A stretch of DNA of 64,000 bases, from NCBI RefSeq assembly GCF_938015785.1, contig NZ_CALLWC010000051.1, positions 1 to 64,000 of the forward strand. Reading direction: 5' to 3'. The stretch is from an uncultured Campylobacter sp. Lineage in GTDB: Bacteria > Campylobacterota > Campylobacteria > Campylobacterales > Campylobacteraceae. A program made the translations under genes and the position numbers. Shown here in pieces: positions 8,933 to 17,338 of the stretch; the first letter of the stretch is position 1; each line of letters opens with the position of its first letter. Below the pieces are notes generated by a model. The model was not told where the DNA came from. It ran no database searches and worked only from the letters and a program-made list of their open reading frames with translations.

Positions 8933-9150
8933 TGATGAATAAAATAGCACTAGAGATTAAAAGTAACGAAATGGAAGCCGTCTTGGACGCCGTGATGAAG
9001 CTGGCAAAAAAGATGAAATTTGAAGCTAAAATTTTACCCGAAAATAGGGATGAGTATATAGAAAATTTTGGCGAACTTTCGAGCGCCGTTATTGCGAAAT
9101 TAGATAAGCCGAGCAATAGGGCTGTTTTTGAGCGATTAAAGGATAAATGA
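8932..9150 (+). CDS. Putative antitoxin of the Doc-type pair
   Basis: This is a 72-residue acidic/basic helical protein without a signal peptide. It begins MMNKIALEIKSNEMEAVLD and has a lysine-rich centre (KLAKKMKFEAK). It starts inside the hemB stop codon (TGATG) and ends 9 nt before a Doc/Fic-fold toxin gene, the standard antitoxin-toxin order. The sequence does not show a clear Phd fold that I recognise, so the antitoxin role rests on size and context. With the toxin it splits hemB from argF, which I remember as neighbours in C. jejuni. Confidence 0.6.
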   Translation: MMNKIALEIKSNEMEAVLDAVMKLAKKMKFEAKILPENRDEYIENFGELSSAVIAKLDKPSNRAVFERLKDK

Positions 9151-9159
9151 AAAAGACAA

Positions 9160-9552
9160 ATGAAATATTTAACGCTGCATCAGGCTATTTTTATCCACGA
9201 TAAAATGCTAGAAAAAATAGGCGGAAGCAAGGGTTATAATAAAACTTCGCTTGGATATTTATCGTCCGTATTGCAGAATATAAAAAACGATCTGTATTAT
9301 CCTACTATGGCGGATAAACTCGCGCATTTGACGCATTCGTGCATAAAATTTCATCCTTTCACCGACGGGAATAAAAGGACGGCGATTTTGTTAGCCGATA
9401 TGTTTTTATCGGCGAATTCTATAGTTTTGGACGACGAGGAATTTTATGCAGCGATGGAAGACGTAGTCGTAAAGGTGGCTGCGGGCGATATGACGAAAGG
9501 TGATTTAAAAGAATTTTTTAGTAAATTTATAAAATATAAGGGAGATAAATGA
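9160..9552 (+). CDS. doc: Doc-type (Fic-fold) death-on-curing toxin
   Basis: This 130-residue protein has the Doc/Fic core motif HPFTDGNKRTA at about residues 66-76. The N-terminal LTLHQAIFIHDKML helix and the ADKLAHLTHSCIKFHPF region are typical of Doc. P1 Doc inactivates EF-Tu by phosphorylating it, and the histidine, aspartate, asparagine and arginine needed for catalysis are all present. The last codons overlap the argF start by 4 nt, so toxin expression is tied to the hemB-argF transcript. An EF-Tu gene lies 5.5 kb downstream, probably by chance. Target and activity are inferred. Confidence 0.85.
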   Translation: MKYLTLHQAIFIHDKMLEKIGGSKGYNKTSLGYLSSVLQNIKNDLYYPTMADKLAHLTHSCIKFHPFTDGNKRTAILLADMFLSANSIVLDDEEFYAAMEDVVVKVAAGDMTKGDLKEFFSKFIKYKGDK

Positions 9553-10472
9553 GGCACTTTCTTACGTTAAACGATTTTAGCAAAGACGAGATAATCGAAA
9601 TTTTAAATTTAGCCTTTGAGATAAAAAAGGAAGCCAAGGCGCGAAATTTTAAGCCATATTTAAAAGATCAAAAATTGGCGATGATATTTGAAAAAAGCTC
9701 GACCAGGACGCGCGTGAGCTTCGATGTAGGGATGAACGAGCTTGGCGGACACGCGCTGTTTTTGAGCAGTCGCGACATCCAGCTCGGGCGCGGCGAGCAG
9801 GTCAAAGACACTGCTCGCGTAATTTCGCGAATGTGCGATCTAATCATGGCGCGCGTAAATCGCCACGAGACGCTAATAGAGCTTGCGGAATTTAGCCGCG
9901 TGCCGGTGATAAACGGGCTAAGCGATAAATTTCATCCCGTGCAGCTGATGGCGGATCTAATGACGATCGTGGAGTGTGGCATCCCAATTACAAAGATAAA
10001 AGCCGCGTACGTGGGCGACGGCAACAATATGACGCACTCGTGGCTGATGCTTGCCAGCAAGCTTGGCTTTGAGCTACGAATAGCGACGCCCGTGGGCTAC
10101 GAGGCTGATCCGCAGATACTGGCGCAGGCGCGGCAAAATGCTCAAATTTCAGGCGCTAAAATTTTAATAACGAACGATATAAAAGAAGCTGTAAGGGGCG
10201 CAAACGTCGTGACGACCGATACTTGGGTTTCAATGGGGCAAGAGGCCGAAAAGGAGCAAAGGATTCGCGATTTTGCGGGCTTTTGCGTGGACGAAAGCTT
10301 AATGGCTCTAGCTGAAAAAAACGCGATCTTTTTGCACTGCCTGCCGGCGTACCGCGGATACGAGGTAAGCGAGGCCGTGTTTGAAGCGCACGCGGATGAA
10401 ATTTTTGCAGAGGCGGAAAATCGCCTGCATGCGCAAAAGGGCGTTATGGTCTGGCTGGATCAAAAAAGATAA
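9549..10472 (+). CDS. argF: Ornithine carbamoyltransferase
   Basis: ArgF transfers the carbamoyl group from carbamoyl phosphate to ornithine, forming citrulline in arginine synthesis. The 307-residue length is normal. The carbamoyl-phosphate motif SSTRTRVSF is near residue 49, HPVQLMADLMT near 126, the ornithine-side DTWVSMGQE near 223, and HCLPAYRG near 260. The ATG overlaps the toxin stop codon (ATGA). That is odd for a housekeeping enzyme and shows how tightly the toxin-antitoxin pair has been fitted into the operon. Confidence 0.95.
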   Translation: MRHFLTLNDFSKDEIIEILNLAFEIKKEAKARNFKPYLKDQKLAMIFEKSSTRTRVSFDVGMNELGGHALFLSSRDIQLGRGEQVKDTARVISRMCDLIMARVNRHETLIELAEFSRVPVINGLSDKFHPVQLMADLMTIVECGIPITKIKAAYVGDGNNMTHSWLMLASKLGFELRIATPVGYEADPQILAQARQNAQISGAKILITNDIKEAVRGANVVTTDTWVSMGQEAEKEQRIRDFAGFCVDESLMALAEKNAIFLHCLPAYRGYEVSEAVFEAHADEIFAEAENRLHAQKGVMVWLDQKR

Positions 10473-10487
10473 ATTTTAGGAGAATGC

Positions 10488-10970
10488 ATGGAAGAAAAAG
10501 ATAAAGCGCTAAAAAAGATCGACAAAGCGAGCGAATTTTTCGGGCTGGATAGCTCGAAAAGGACGGTTTTTGAAATTTCGCAGGGCGAGGATAATGAGAA
10601 AAAACTCACGCTAAAAAGCGGCTCGTGGAGCGACGAGGAGCCGTGGTTCGGCATCGACGAAAATAACGAAGTGCACACGATGATCTCGATAAAATCGCTT
10701 GCAAATCTCATCACCGCGACCAAAAACGCGATGCAGGAAAATTTTAATCTCAAGCTTGAGCGCTCGATCTTGCAGCATACGCCGGTGGATTTCGGCGACG
10801 CGTGGATCGTGTGCATGGACGAGATCAGAAGGCTAACGGGCGCAAATCCGAATGCAAAAAGATTAAGCTTAGACGTCGATGCCGTCGTCTCGCGCGTAAA
10901 AAGCCTGCATCCGAACCTTTTCATCGATATCGAAGAGCTTATCAAAACCAAGGCGGGCAGCCGTGAATAG
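10488..10970 (+). CDS. UPF0763/DUF2603 family protein
   Basis: This 160-residue soluble protein has no signal peptide. Its sequence matches the Campylobacterota-restricted DUF2603 (UPF0763) family: an N-terminal helix, FEISQGEDNEKK, the WFGIDENNEVHTMISI block and a C-terminal AVVSRVKSLHPNLFIDIEEL helix. It sits between argF and hemN as I recall for Cj0993c in C. jejuni. Its stop overlaps the hemN GTG start by 8 nt, so it is in the same transcript. Function unknown; its place next to hemN gives only a weak hint of a haem link. Confidence 0.85.
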   Translation: MEEKDKALKKIDKASEFFGLDSSKRTVFEISQGEDNEKKLTLKSGSWSDEEPWFGIDENNEVHTMISIKSLANLITATKNAMQENFNLKLERSILQHTPVDFGDAWIVCMDEIRRLTGANPNAKRLSLDVDAVVSRVKSLHPNLFIDIEELIKTKAGSRE

Positions 10971-12327
10971 CATAGACTTCGACGCTTACGCGAAATTTTC
11001 GCGCCCCGGACCCCGCTACACGAGCTATCCGACCGCTTTGGAATTTAGCGAAAATTTTAGCTACGACGGGTATCTGAATGAGCTAAAAAATCAAAAAAGC
11101 TCTACGCCGCTATCGCTTTACTTTCACATGCCGTTTTGCCGCTCCGCCTGTTATTTTTGCGGCTGTAACGTAATCTACACCGGCAAGCGCGACAAGATGG
11201 ATCGGTATTTGGACTATATCGAGCGCGAAATGCAAATTTTAAGCAGCATCGTGGACGGCTCGCGCCAGGTCGTGCAGATGCACTTCGGCGGCGGTACGCC
11301 TACATATTTTAGCGCCAAACAGCTAGCGCGCCACATAAAAAATATCAAAAAATATTTTACAAATTTTAGCTCTGAAGCCGAGATCAGCTGCGAGATCGAT
11401 CCGCGGTTTTTAAACGCCGAGCAGCTTGACGTGCTCGTTTCAAACGGCTTTAATCGCATAAGCTACGGCGTGCAGGACTTCGATCCGCAAGTGCAAAAGG
11501 AGATCCACCGCATCCAGCCTTTCGAGCTTACGAGGGACGTCATAGCCATGGCGCGCGCGAGGGGGATAAAATCGATAAATATGGATCTGATCTACGGTCT
11601 TCCGTATCAGAGCCTGGATAGCTTTAAGCGCACGCTGGAGCTTGCGCTTTCGCTTGATCCGGACCGCTTTGCGATCTTTAACTACGCGCACGTGCCGTGG
11701 ATAAAAAAATCTATGCGTAAATTTGACGAGACGACACTGCCCGAGCCGAAGGTAAAGCTTGAAATTTTAAAATTTACGCACGATTTTTTGAGCGCGAACG
11801 GATATGAGATGATCGGTATGGATCACTACTCAAAGCCCGCCGATGAGCTTCATGCCGCGCTTAAAAACGGCTCGCTGCACCGTAATTTCCAAGGCTATAC
11901 GACCAAAGGCGGCGCCGATCTGATCGGCATCGGGCTAACTAGCATCGGCGAGGGCGCGCGCCACTACGCGCAAAATTTCAAAGATATGGACGCTTACGAG
12001 GTCGCGATAGATGCGGGCAGGCTGCCGTATTGCAGGGGCGTTTTGCTAAATGAAGAGGATCTGCTGCGCAAGGAGGTGATTATGGGGCTGATGAGTAATT
12101 TTTGCGCCGATATAGAGGCGATCGAGGAGAAATTTAAGATAAAATTTTTCGAGCACTTTGATGTGAGCTTAAAGCAGCTTGAGGCGCTAAAGGATTTCGT
12201 GCAAGTCTCGCCAAATAGAATTTCCGTAACGCCTACTGGTACGCTTTTGATCCGCAATATCGCGATGTGCTTTGATGAGTATATGGGTAAAAATTTGGGC
12301 GAGAAGCGCTTTTCTAAAACCGTTTAA
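10963..12327 (+). CDS. hemN: Oxygen-independent coproporphyrinogen III dehydrogenase
   Basis: HemN is a radical-SAM enzyme that decarboxylates coproporphyrinogen III to protoporphyrinogen IX without oxygen. The 454-residue protein has the iron-sulfur motif CRSACYFCGC (about residues 61-70), GGGTP near 112, the GxxD/YGVQDF segment, and a C-terminal domain typical of true HemN rather than HemW. The GTG start overlaps the DUF2603 gene. It forms a haem-related unit with hemB upstream and an Fe-S electron carrier downstream. The oxygen-independent form suits microaerobic or anaerobic growth. Confidence 0.94.
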   Translation: MNSIDFDAYAKFSRPGPRYTSYPTALEFSENFSYDGYLNELKNQKSSTPLSLYFHMPFCRSACYFCGCNVIYTGKRDKMDRYLDYIEREMQILSSIVDGSRQVVQMHFGGGTPTYFSAKQLARHIKNIKKYFTNFSSEAEISCEIDPRFLNAEQLDVLVSNGFNRISYGVQDFDPQVQKEIHRIQPFELTRDVIAMARARGIKSINMDLIYGLPYQSLDSFKRTLELALSLDPDRFAIFNYAHVPWIKKSMRKFDETTLPEPKVKLEILKFTHDFLSANGYEMIGMDHYSKPADELHAALKNGSLHRNFQGYTTKGGADLIGIGLTSIGEGARHYAQNFKDMDAYEVAIDAGRLPYCRGVLLNEEDLLRKEVIMGLMSNFCADIEAIEEKFKIKFFEHFDVSLKQLEALKDFVQVSPNRISVTPTGTLLIRNIAMCFDEYMGKNLGEKRFSKTV

Positions 12328-12338
12328 GCGGCGCGGCT

Positions 12339-13643
12339 ATGAGTAGGGCAAAGCTTGTAGCGTTCGATTTTGCGGCACTTAGCGAGCGTTGCGTAAAATG
12401 TGGTAAATGTATCCAAATCTGCACGGTTCATGGCATTAACGGCGATGAAGTAACGAGCCCGCGCGGATTTGTGGATCTTTTGGGCGCTTACGGCAGGAAT
12501 GAACTAAAGCTTGATAAAAACGCTAAGAAAATTTTTGAGAGCTGCTTTTTATGCACCAACTGCGTAGATATTTGCGGCGAGTCTTTGCCCATAGATACGG
12601 CAATCGAGAATGTTCGCGCGCGCATTGCGGAGAAATTTGGTATCGCGTGGTACAAAAAAGCTGCGTTTTGGCTGCTCGGGCACCGCAAAGCGCTGGATCT
12701 AGCAGCAGCGCTTGGATACGTGTTTCTTAGCTGTGGCTTTAAGATGCGAAAAGATACGCAAAGCTCTATGTCGCCTAGATTTGACTTACCACTACTTAAA
12801 AAAGAGCGCTTGTTGCCTGCTCCTGCGAAAAAGAGCTTTATGAACTCGCACGCAGAGCTTATCGACAACGGCGGCGAAAAAACTATCGGAATTTTTATAG
12901 GCTGCATGGCAAACTACGCTTACACGGGCGTAGGCGAGGCGGTTTTACATATCGCGCGAGCGCTAAAGCTAAACGTAAATTTGATGAAGGAACAAGCCTG
13001 TTGCGGCGCTCCTGCGTATTTTACGGGAGATTTTGCGGCGGTTGAACGCGTGGCAAAATTTAATATAGCATATTTCGAAAAAGTCATGCCTGCTCTTGAT
13101 GCGATTATCGTGCCCGAGGCTACGTGCTCTGCGATGTTGCGGGTGGATTACGCGCATTTTTTTGAAAACGAGCCGCAATGGAAAGCCCGTGCGCAAAAGC
13201 TTGCGAGTAAAATTTTTATGGCGAGCGAATACTTTTATAAATTTACAAACTTAAGTGATCTTTTGATGCGCCGCGGCAAAAGGGCCTTAGCGATTACTTA
13301 TCACGATCCGTGCCATGCCCGCAAAATGCAGGGTATTTGGAAAGAGCCGCGCGGCTTGCTTGCTCAAAACTACGAAATAACCGAGATGGATGAGCCTAAT
13401 AAATGCTGCGGATTTGGCGGCGTGACGATGCAAACCGAGCGCTACGAGCTCGCGCGTGAAGCAGGATTAGCTAAGGCGCGTGCAATGGCAGATCTGCCTG
13501 TGCGCGTAGTCTCTGCTGAGTGCAGTGCGTGTCGGATGCAGCTAAATAATTCGCTTTCTTTAAGCGAGTCGCAGATGAGGTGCGTAAACCCGCTGGAGCT
13601 CATCGCTGAGGCGCTTATGAGTGAGGAAAATTCCAATGGATAA
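12339..13643 (+). CDS. (Fe-S)-binding CCG-domain oxidoreductase subunit
   Basis: This 434-residue protein has two ferredoxin-like [4Fe-4S] motifs, CVKCGKCIQIC (residues 18-28) and CFLCTNCVDIC (about 69-79). Two cysteine-rich CCG domains follow, with EQACCGAPAYF near 215 and NKCCGFGG near 350. This is the layout of GlcF/HdrD-type electron-transfer subunits. It begins 11 nt after hemN, as I recall for Cj0991c, so it may serve as an electron acceptor or donor in the same pathway; that link is inference. It has no membrane segment. The substrate of any partner enzyme cannot be read from the sequence. Confidence 0.85.
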   Translation: MSRAKLVAFDFAALSERCVKCGKCIQICTVHGINGDEVTSPRGFVDLLGAYGRNELKLDKNAKKIFESCFLCTNCVDICGESLPIDTAIENVRARIAEKFGIAWYKKAAFWLLGHRKALDLAAALGYVFLSCGFKMRKDTQSSMSPRFDLPLLKKERLLPAPAKKSFMNSHAELIDNGGEKTIGIFIGCMANYAYTGVGEAVLHIARALKLNVNLMKEQACCGAPAYFTGDFAAVERVAKFNIAYFEKVMPALDAIIVPEATCSAMLRVDYAHFFENEPQWKARAQKLASKIFMASEYFYKFTNLSDLLMRRGKRALAITYHDPCHARKMQGIWKEPRGLLAQNYEITEMDEPNKCCGFGGVTMQTERYELAREAGLAKARAMADLPVRVVSAECSACRMQLNNSLSLSESQMRCVNPLELIAEALMSEENSNG

Positions 13644-14206
13644 AATTTAACATTTGTGAAATTCCTGGATTTAGTTTTTAAAAATTATGATTAAATTTTA
13701 TCGTTAGCTTGTTAAGGTTGTGGTTTCGTCTTTGAGCTTTTGGACAAAGTAGCCTGAAGCGGTGCACGAGGTGGCAAGCCCACAGGTTTTGCTCTGCGGT
13801 GGGGTTGATTAATATGATTTTAAATACTAAAATTTTGTGGTTTAGAATTTTAGCTGAGGGATTTACGCAAAATTTTAAGAAGTTGAATTGAGGGATGGAT
13901 TTTGGCAGGAATTCTAATTTTATGCGGTATTGTTTGAAATTCTATGGAATTTGCGGCTAATGGTTGGAAATTTGATTTATTAATTCGCGTGGATTTGCTT
14001 AGCGTTGCAGGATTAAAGCGTGAATTTTAAATTTCGTAAAATTTAAGAATTAGTTACGTATGAGCTTCTTGCACTTCGCGGTTCCGACATTGCGGCAAAA
14101 TTTCTTTCAAAAATGCCAAAGTGCGTATAAAATATATTCGTAATTTTCAGCACGAGATATTTGGCAAAAAGGCTAAGCTAGCGAGATCATGGATTTAAAT
14201 TTAATT
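13644..14206. other. Non-coding gap after the haem cluster
   Basis: No gene is supported. The region is mostly AT-rich AAATTTTA-type words. A GC-rich patch lies at about 13740-13805 (containing GGTGCACGAGGTGGC and CTCTGCGGTGGGG) and looks different from its flanks, but I cannot assign it to an RNA family. Confidence 0.5.
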
Positions 14207-14419
14207 TTATTCTTGCTCTTTTGCGTCATCTTCAGAGTCCAGCTTTGCTTCTTCGATCAAAAGCCTGTTGGCTTCGGTAGCCTTTTTTATCTCGCTTAAG
14301 TTTTCTTCTATCTTATTTAGGCGCTTTTCAAGGGTATTTAGACGCTTTTCAGAGCGGGAGATAAAATAATAAATCAAATAAATCATAAAAACTATGATAA
14401 TCCAAGGTATGATTTTCAT
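14207..14419 (-). CDS. Short membrane-anchored coiled-coil protein
   Basis: This 70-residue protein has one N-terminal membrane helix (residues 4-20, IIPWIIIVFMIYLIYYF), then a charged coiled coil with leucine heptads (EKRLNTLEKRLNKIEENL) and an acidic tail. I chose the ATG at 14419 because AAGGAA lies 8 nt upstream; longer in-frame extensions have no ribosome site. The topology resembles small phage-shock-PspB-like or divisome-type proteins, but there is no sequence match I would defend. It is transcribed away from the tRNA-tuf promoter. Confidence 0.65.
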   Translation of the reverse strand: MKIIPWIIIVFMIYLIYYFISRSEKRLNTLEKRLNKIEENLSEIKKATEANRLLIEEAKLDSEDDAKEQE

Positions 14420-14496
14420 ATAAAATTCCTTAAAATTTAAAATTGCGCGCATTATAGCAGAAATTTTATGAAATTTTAAAATAGGCTGTTTTAGCC

Positions 14497-14525
14497 TTGA
14501 CAATTGGGGATTTTTCGGTTATAAT
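14497..14525 (+). promoter_or_regulatory. Consensus sigma-70 promoter of the tRNA-tuf operon
   Basis: A perfect -35 (TTGACA, 14497-14502) and a perfect -10 (TATAAT, 14520-14525) are separated by exactly 17 bases. The first tRNA begins 20 nt after the -10. Campylobacter promoters usually lack a recognisable -35, so full consensus here implies very strong transcription. Confidence 0.9.
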
Positions 14526-14545
14526 TGCCACTTCAATTTCAAAAT

Positions 14546-14621
14546 GCTGGTGTAGCTCAGCTGGTAGAGCTACTGCCTTGTAAGCAGTGGGTCGGCGGTT
14601 CGATCCCGTCCACCAGCTCCA
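14546..14621 (+). tRNA. tRNA-Thr (anticodon TGT)
   Basis: This is a 76-nt cloverleaf. The acceptor stem GCTGGTG pairs with CACCAGC, the D-arm is GCTCAGCTGGTAGAGC, the anticodon stem ACTGC/GCAGT encloses a loop with TGT, and the T-loop is TTCGATC. The 3' CCA is encoded. It is the first gene after the consensus promoter. Confidence 0.97.
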
Positions 14622-14657
14622 TTTTTTGTAACAGTGTTTGACCAGATTTCATCAAAG

Positions 14658-14742
<85 letters not shown>

Positions 14743-14754
14743 TGAATTTTTGAT

Positions 14755-14831
14755 GCGGGATTAGCTCAGTTGGCTAGAGCATCAGCCTTCCAAGCTGAGG
14801 GTCGCGGGTTCGAGCCCCGTTTCCCGCTCCA
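14755..14831 (+). tRNA. tRNA-Gly (anticodon TCC)
   Basis: This is a 77-nt cloverleaf. The acceptor GCGGGAT pairs with TTCCCGC, with a T-T mismatch only at the base of the stem. The anticodon stem TCAGC/GCTGA encloses TCC and the T-loop is TTCGAGC. The CCA is encoded. It is third in the cluster. Confidence 0.97.
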
Positions 14832-14944
14832 CCATTTAGGTTTACTGGGAGCTGTAAAACTTAACTGCTTTTATATGCTTACATAATCTAAATTTTGGTC
14901 GCATTGTTGGGTATTGGTAGCGATTTCTCTTTGCCTGAGTTTAG

Positions 14945-15019
<75 letters not shown>

Positions 15020-15075
15020 TAAAATAGAGTCGCTTAGTTTGTTGTGTAATCCACAAATCAATAACGGAGGATATG

Positions 15076-16275
15076 ATGGCTAAAGAAAAATTTAATCGTA
15101 ACAAGCCACACGTAAACATTGGTACCATCGGTCACGTTGACCATGGTAAGACTACTTTGACAGCTGCTATTTCTGCTGTTCTTTCTAGGAAAGGTCTGGC
15201 TGAGCTAAAGGACTACGACAATATCGATAACGCTCCAGAGGAAAAAGAGCGCGGTATTACTATCGCTACGTCTCACATCGAATATGAGACCGAGAAACGT
15301 CACTATGCTCACGTTGACTGCCCTGGTCACGCCGACTACGTAAAAAATATGATTACCGGCGCGGCTCAGATGGACGGAGCTATTTTAGTTGTTTCCGCTG
15401 CAGATGGCCCTATGCCTCAAACTCGCGAGCATATCTTGCTTTCTCGCCAAGTAGGCGTTCCTTATATCGTAGTTTTCCTAAACAAAACCGATATGGTTGA
15501 TGATCCGGATCTTTTAGAGCTAGTTGAAGAGGAAGTTAGAGACCTTTTAAAAGAGTATAAATTCCCTGGCGACGAGACCCCAATCATTAAAGGCTCTGCC
15601 CTTAAGGCTCTTGAGGAAGCTAAAGCCGGACAAGACGGCGAATGGTCTGCAAAGATTATGGAGCTTATGGACGCGGTTGATAGCTATATTCCAACTCCTG
15701 TTCGAGATACCGATAAAGATTTCCTTCTTCCGATCGAAGATATTTTCTCGATTTCCGGTCGCGGTACCGTTGTAACCGGTAGAATCGAAAAAGGTATCGT
15801 TAAAGTTGGCGATACTATCGAGATCGTAGGTATTAAACCTACTCAAACTACTACCGTTACCGGCGTTGAGATGTTTAGAAAAGAGATGGATCAAGGTGAA
15901 GCCGGCGATAACGTAGGTGTTTTATTGCGCGGTACCAAGAAAGAAGAAGTAGAGCGCGGTATGGTTTTATGCAAACCAAAATCGATCACTCCTCATACTA
16001 AATTTGAGGGCGAGGTTTATATCCTAACTAAAGAAGAGGGCGGACGCCATACTCCATTCTTTAATAATTATAGACCGCAGTTTTACGTTCGTACGACAGA
16101 TGTTACCGGTTCGATTACTCTTCCTGAGGGAACCGAGATGGTTATGCCGGGCGACAACGTTAAAATCACTGTTGAGCTAATCGCTCCGATCGCTCTTGAG
16201 CAAGGTACTCGCTTCGCGATTCGCGAAGGCGGTCATACCGTAGGTTCAGGCGTCGTTTCGAAAATCATCGCTTAA
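15076..16275 (+). CDS. tuf: Translation elongation factor Tu
   Basis: EF-Tu delivers aminoacyl-tRNA to the ribosome. The 399-residue protein begins MAKEKFNRNKPHVNIGTIGH, with G1 GHVDHGKT (about 18-25), switch-II DCPGH near 80 and NKTD near 135; domains 2 and 3 are complete. GGAGG precedes it. Of two adjacent ATGs (15073 and 15076), I choose the second because the family starts MAKE. It is the only tuf in the window: none follows fusA, so the str operon lacks its usual tuf copy. Codon use is biased to abundant tRNAs. Confidence 0.98.
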   Translation: MAKEKFNRNKPHVNIGTIGHVDHGKTTLTAAISAVLSRKGLAELKDYDNIDNAPEEKERGITIATSHIEYETEKRHYAHVDCPGHADYVKNMITGAAQMDGAILVVSAADGPMPQTREHILLSRQVGVPYIVVFLNKTDMVDDPDLLELVEEEVRDLLKEYKFPGDETPIIKGSALKALEEAKAGQDGEWSAKIMELMDAVDSYIPTPVRDTDKDFLLPIEDIFSISGRGTVVTGRIEKGIVKVGDTIEIVGIKPTQTTTVTGVEMFRKEMDQGEAGDNVGVLLRGTKKEEVERGMVLCKPKSITPHTKFEGEVYILTKEEGGRHTPFFNNYRPQFYVRTTDVTGSITLPEGTEMVMPGDNVKITVELIAPIALEQGTRFAIREGGHTVGSGVVSKIIA

Positions 16276-16281
16276 TTTTTT

Positions 16282-16316
16282 GCAAGTGGAATTTTAAAAT
16301 TCCACTTGCTTTTTTA
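16282..16316 (+). terminator. Intrinsic terminator/attenuator after tuf
   Basis: A 28-nt perfect palindrome lies at 16282-16309, with arms starting GCAAGTGG and a core AATTTTAAAATT. It is followed directly by six T residues. It starts 6 nt after the tuf stop and ends 15-20 nt before rpmG, so it may act as a partial terminator that lowers expression of the downstream genes. Confidence 0.88.
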
Positions 16317-16330
16317 TTCAAGGAAACCAA

Positions 16331-16504
16331 ATGGCAAAGAATTCAAGTAGAGTAAAGGTCGGATTAAAATGCTCCGAAAGTGGCGATATTAACTATACTA
16401 CTTATAAAAATAGCAAAACTACGACCGAAAAACTAGAACTTAAAAAATATTGCCCTAGATTAAAAAAGCACACGCTTCATAAAGAAGTAAAGTTAAAAGG
16501 CTAA
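16331..16504 (+). CDS. rpmG: 50S ribosomal protein L33
   Basis: L33 is a 57-residue large-subunit protein. It begins MAKNSSRVKVGLKCSE, has the conserved NYTTYKNSKTTTEKLELKKYCPRLKKHT core, and ends in basic residues. One cysteine (KCSE) and one further cysteine (KYCP) remain of the zinc-binding type, so this looks like a zinc-independent or partial form. AAGGAAA precedes the ATG. It sits between tuf and tRNA-Trp, the usual Campylobacterota order. Confidence 0.95.
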   Translation: MAKNSSRVKVGLKCSESGDINYTTYKNSKTTTEKLELKKYCPRLKKHTLHKEVKLKG

Positions 16505-16511
16505 TTGTTAT

Positions 16512-16587
16512 AGGGCAATAGCTCCAACGGTAGAGCGCCGGATTCCAAATCCGATGGTTGGGGGTTCGAATCCCTCTTGCCCTGCCA
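16512..16587 (+). tRNA. tRNA-Trp (anticodon CCA)
   Basis: This is a 76-nt cloverleaf. The acceptor AGGGCAA pairs with TTGCCCT, discriminator G, encoded CCA. The anticodon loop TTCCAAA carries CCA. The anticodon stem CCGGA/TCCGA has one C-A mismatch at its first pair. It starts 8 nt after the rpmG stop and ends 12 nt before secE, so it is processed from the same transcript. Confidence 0.95.
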
Positions 16588-16599
16588 CGAGGATTGGGT

Positions 16600-16773
16600 A
16601 TGGAAAAAGTAAAAGAGTATTATAAACAAGCAAAGATAGAGTTAGATAAGGTAATTTTCCCGACTAAAGATCAGACTAAAACAGCATATATCTCTGTAGT
16701 AGTCGTAGTCGTAGTTATCGCACTGTTCTTAGCGCTAGTGGATCTTATTATGTCTGCTTTGATAACTGCTTAA
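16600..16773 (+). CDS. secE: Protein translocase subunit SecE
   Basis: SecE is the essential clamp subunit of the SecYEG protein-export channel. This 57-residue short form has the conserved amphipathic segment KIELDKVIFPTKDQTKTAY and one membrane helix (about 31-50, rich in valine). The ATG at 16600 follows AGGATTGGGT; a longer reading frame would run back into the tRNA. It is followed 14 nt later by nusG, the universal secE-nusG pair. Confidence 0.95.
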   Translation: MEKVKEYYKQAKIELDKVIFPTKDQTKTAYISVVVVVVVIALFLALVDLIMSALITA

Positions 16774-16787
16774 GTAAGGATCGCAAT

Positions 16788-17318
16788 ATGGCAAATAAAT
16801 GGTATGCGATACAAACTTACGCCGGCAGCGAGATGGCGGTAAAGCGCGCAATAGAAGCGCTAAAGCAAGACGAAGCGCTTGAGACTAAGATCGGCGAAGT
16901 GCTAGTGCCTACCGAAGATGTTATAGAGGTCAAAAATACAAAGCAAACCATTAAAGAGCGTAGCTTATATCCAGGGTATTGTTTTGCAAATTTAGATTTG
17001 GATACCACTTTATGGCATAGAATTCAGATGCTGCCTAAGGTCAGTCGCTTTATCGGCGAGGCGAAAAAACCCTCTCCGCTACCGGAAAAAGATATCGAAA
17101 TAATTCTAGAAAAGATCAATAATCGCGAGGCTCCTAAGCCGAAGATAAATTTTGAAGACGGAGAGACGGTTAGGATCGTCGACGGACCTTTTGCTAATTT
17201 CAACGGCATCGTAGAAGAGTATGATATGATCCATGGCAAGCTTCGCCTCAATGTTTCGATCTTCGGACGAAGCACGCCGATTGAAATTTCATATTCGCAA
17301 GTTGAAAAGATTATTTAA
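16788..17318 (+). CDS. nusG: Transcription termination/antitermination protein NusG
   Basis: NusG binds RNA polymerase and couples it to the ribosome or to Rho. The 176-residue protein has the NGN domain (KWYAIQTYAGSEMAVKRAI at the start and the LYPGYCFANLDLD segment near 60-75). A C-terminal KOW domain follows with VRIVDGPFANFNGIVEEYD near 125-145. Length and start are standard. It sits between secE and rplK. Confidence 0.97.
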   Translation: MANKWYAIQTYAGSEMAVKRAIEALKQDEALETKIGEVLVPTEDVIEVKNTKQTIKERSLYPGYCFANLDLDTTLWHRIQMLPKVSRFIGEAKKPSPLPEKDIEIILEKINNREAPKPKINFEDGETVRIVDGPFANFNGIVEEYDMIHGKLRLNVSIFGRSTPIEISYSQVEKII

Positions 17319-17338
17319 ATTTTATAAGGAGTAAATTT

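Noticed and set aside
13740..13805. GC-rich patch as a structured RNA or riboswitch
   Set aside because: It stands out by composition, but no consistent stem set or known motif could be drawn.
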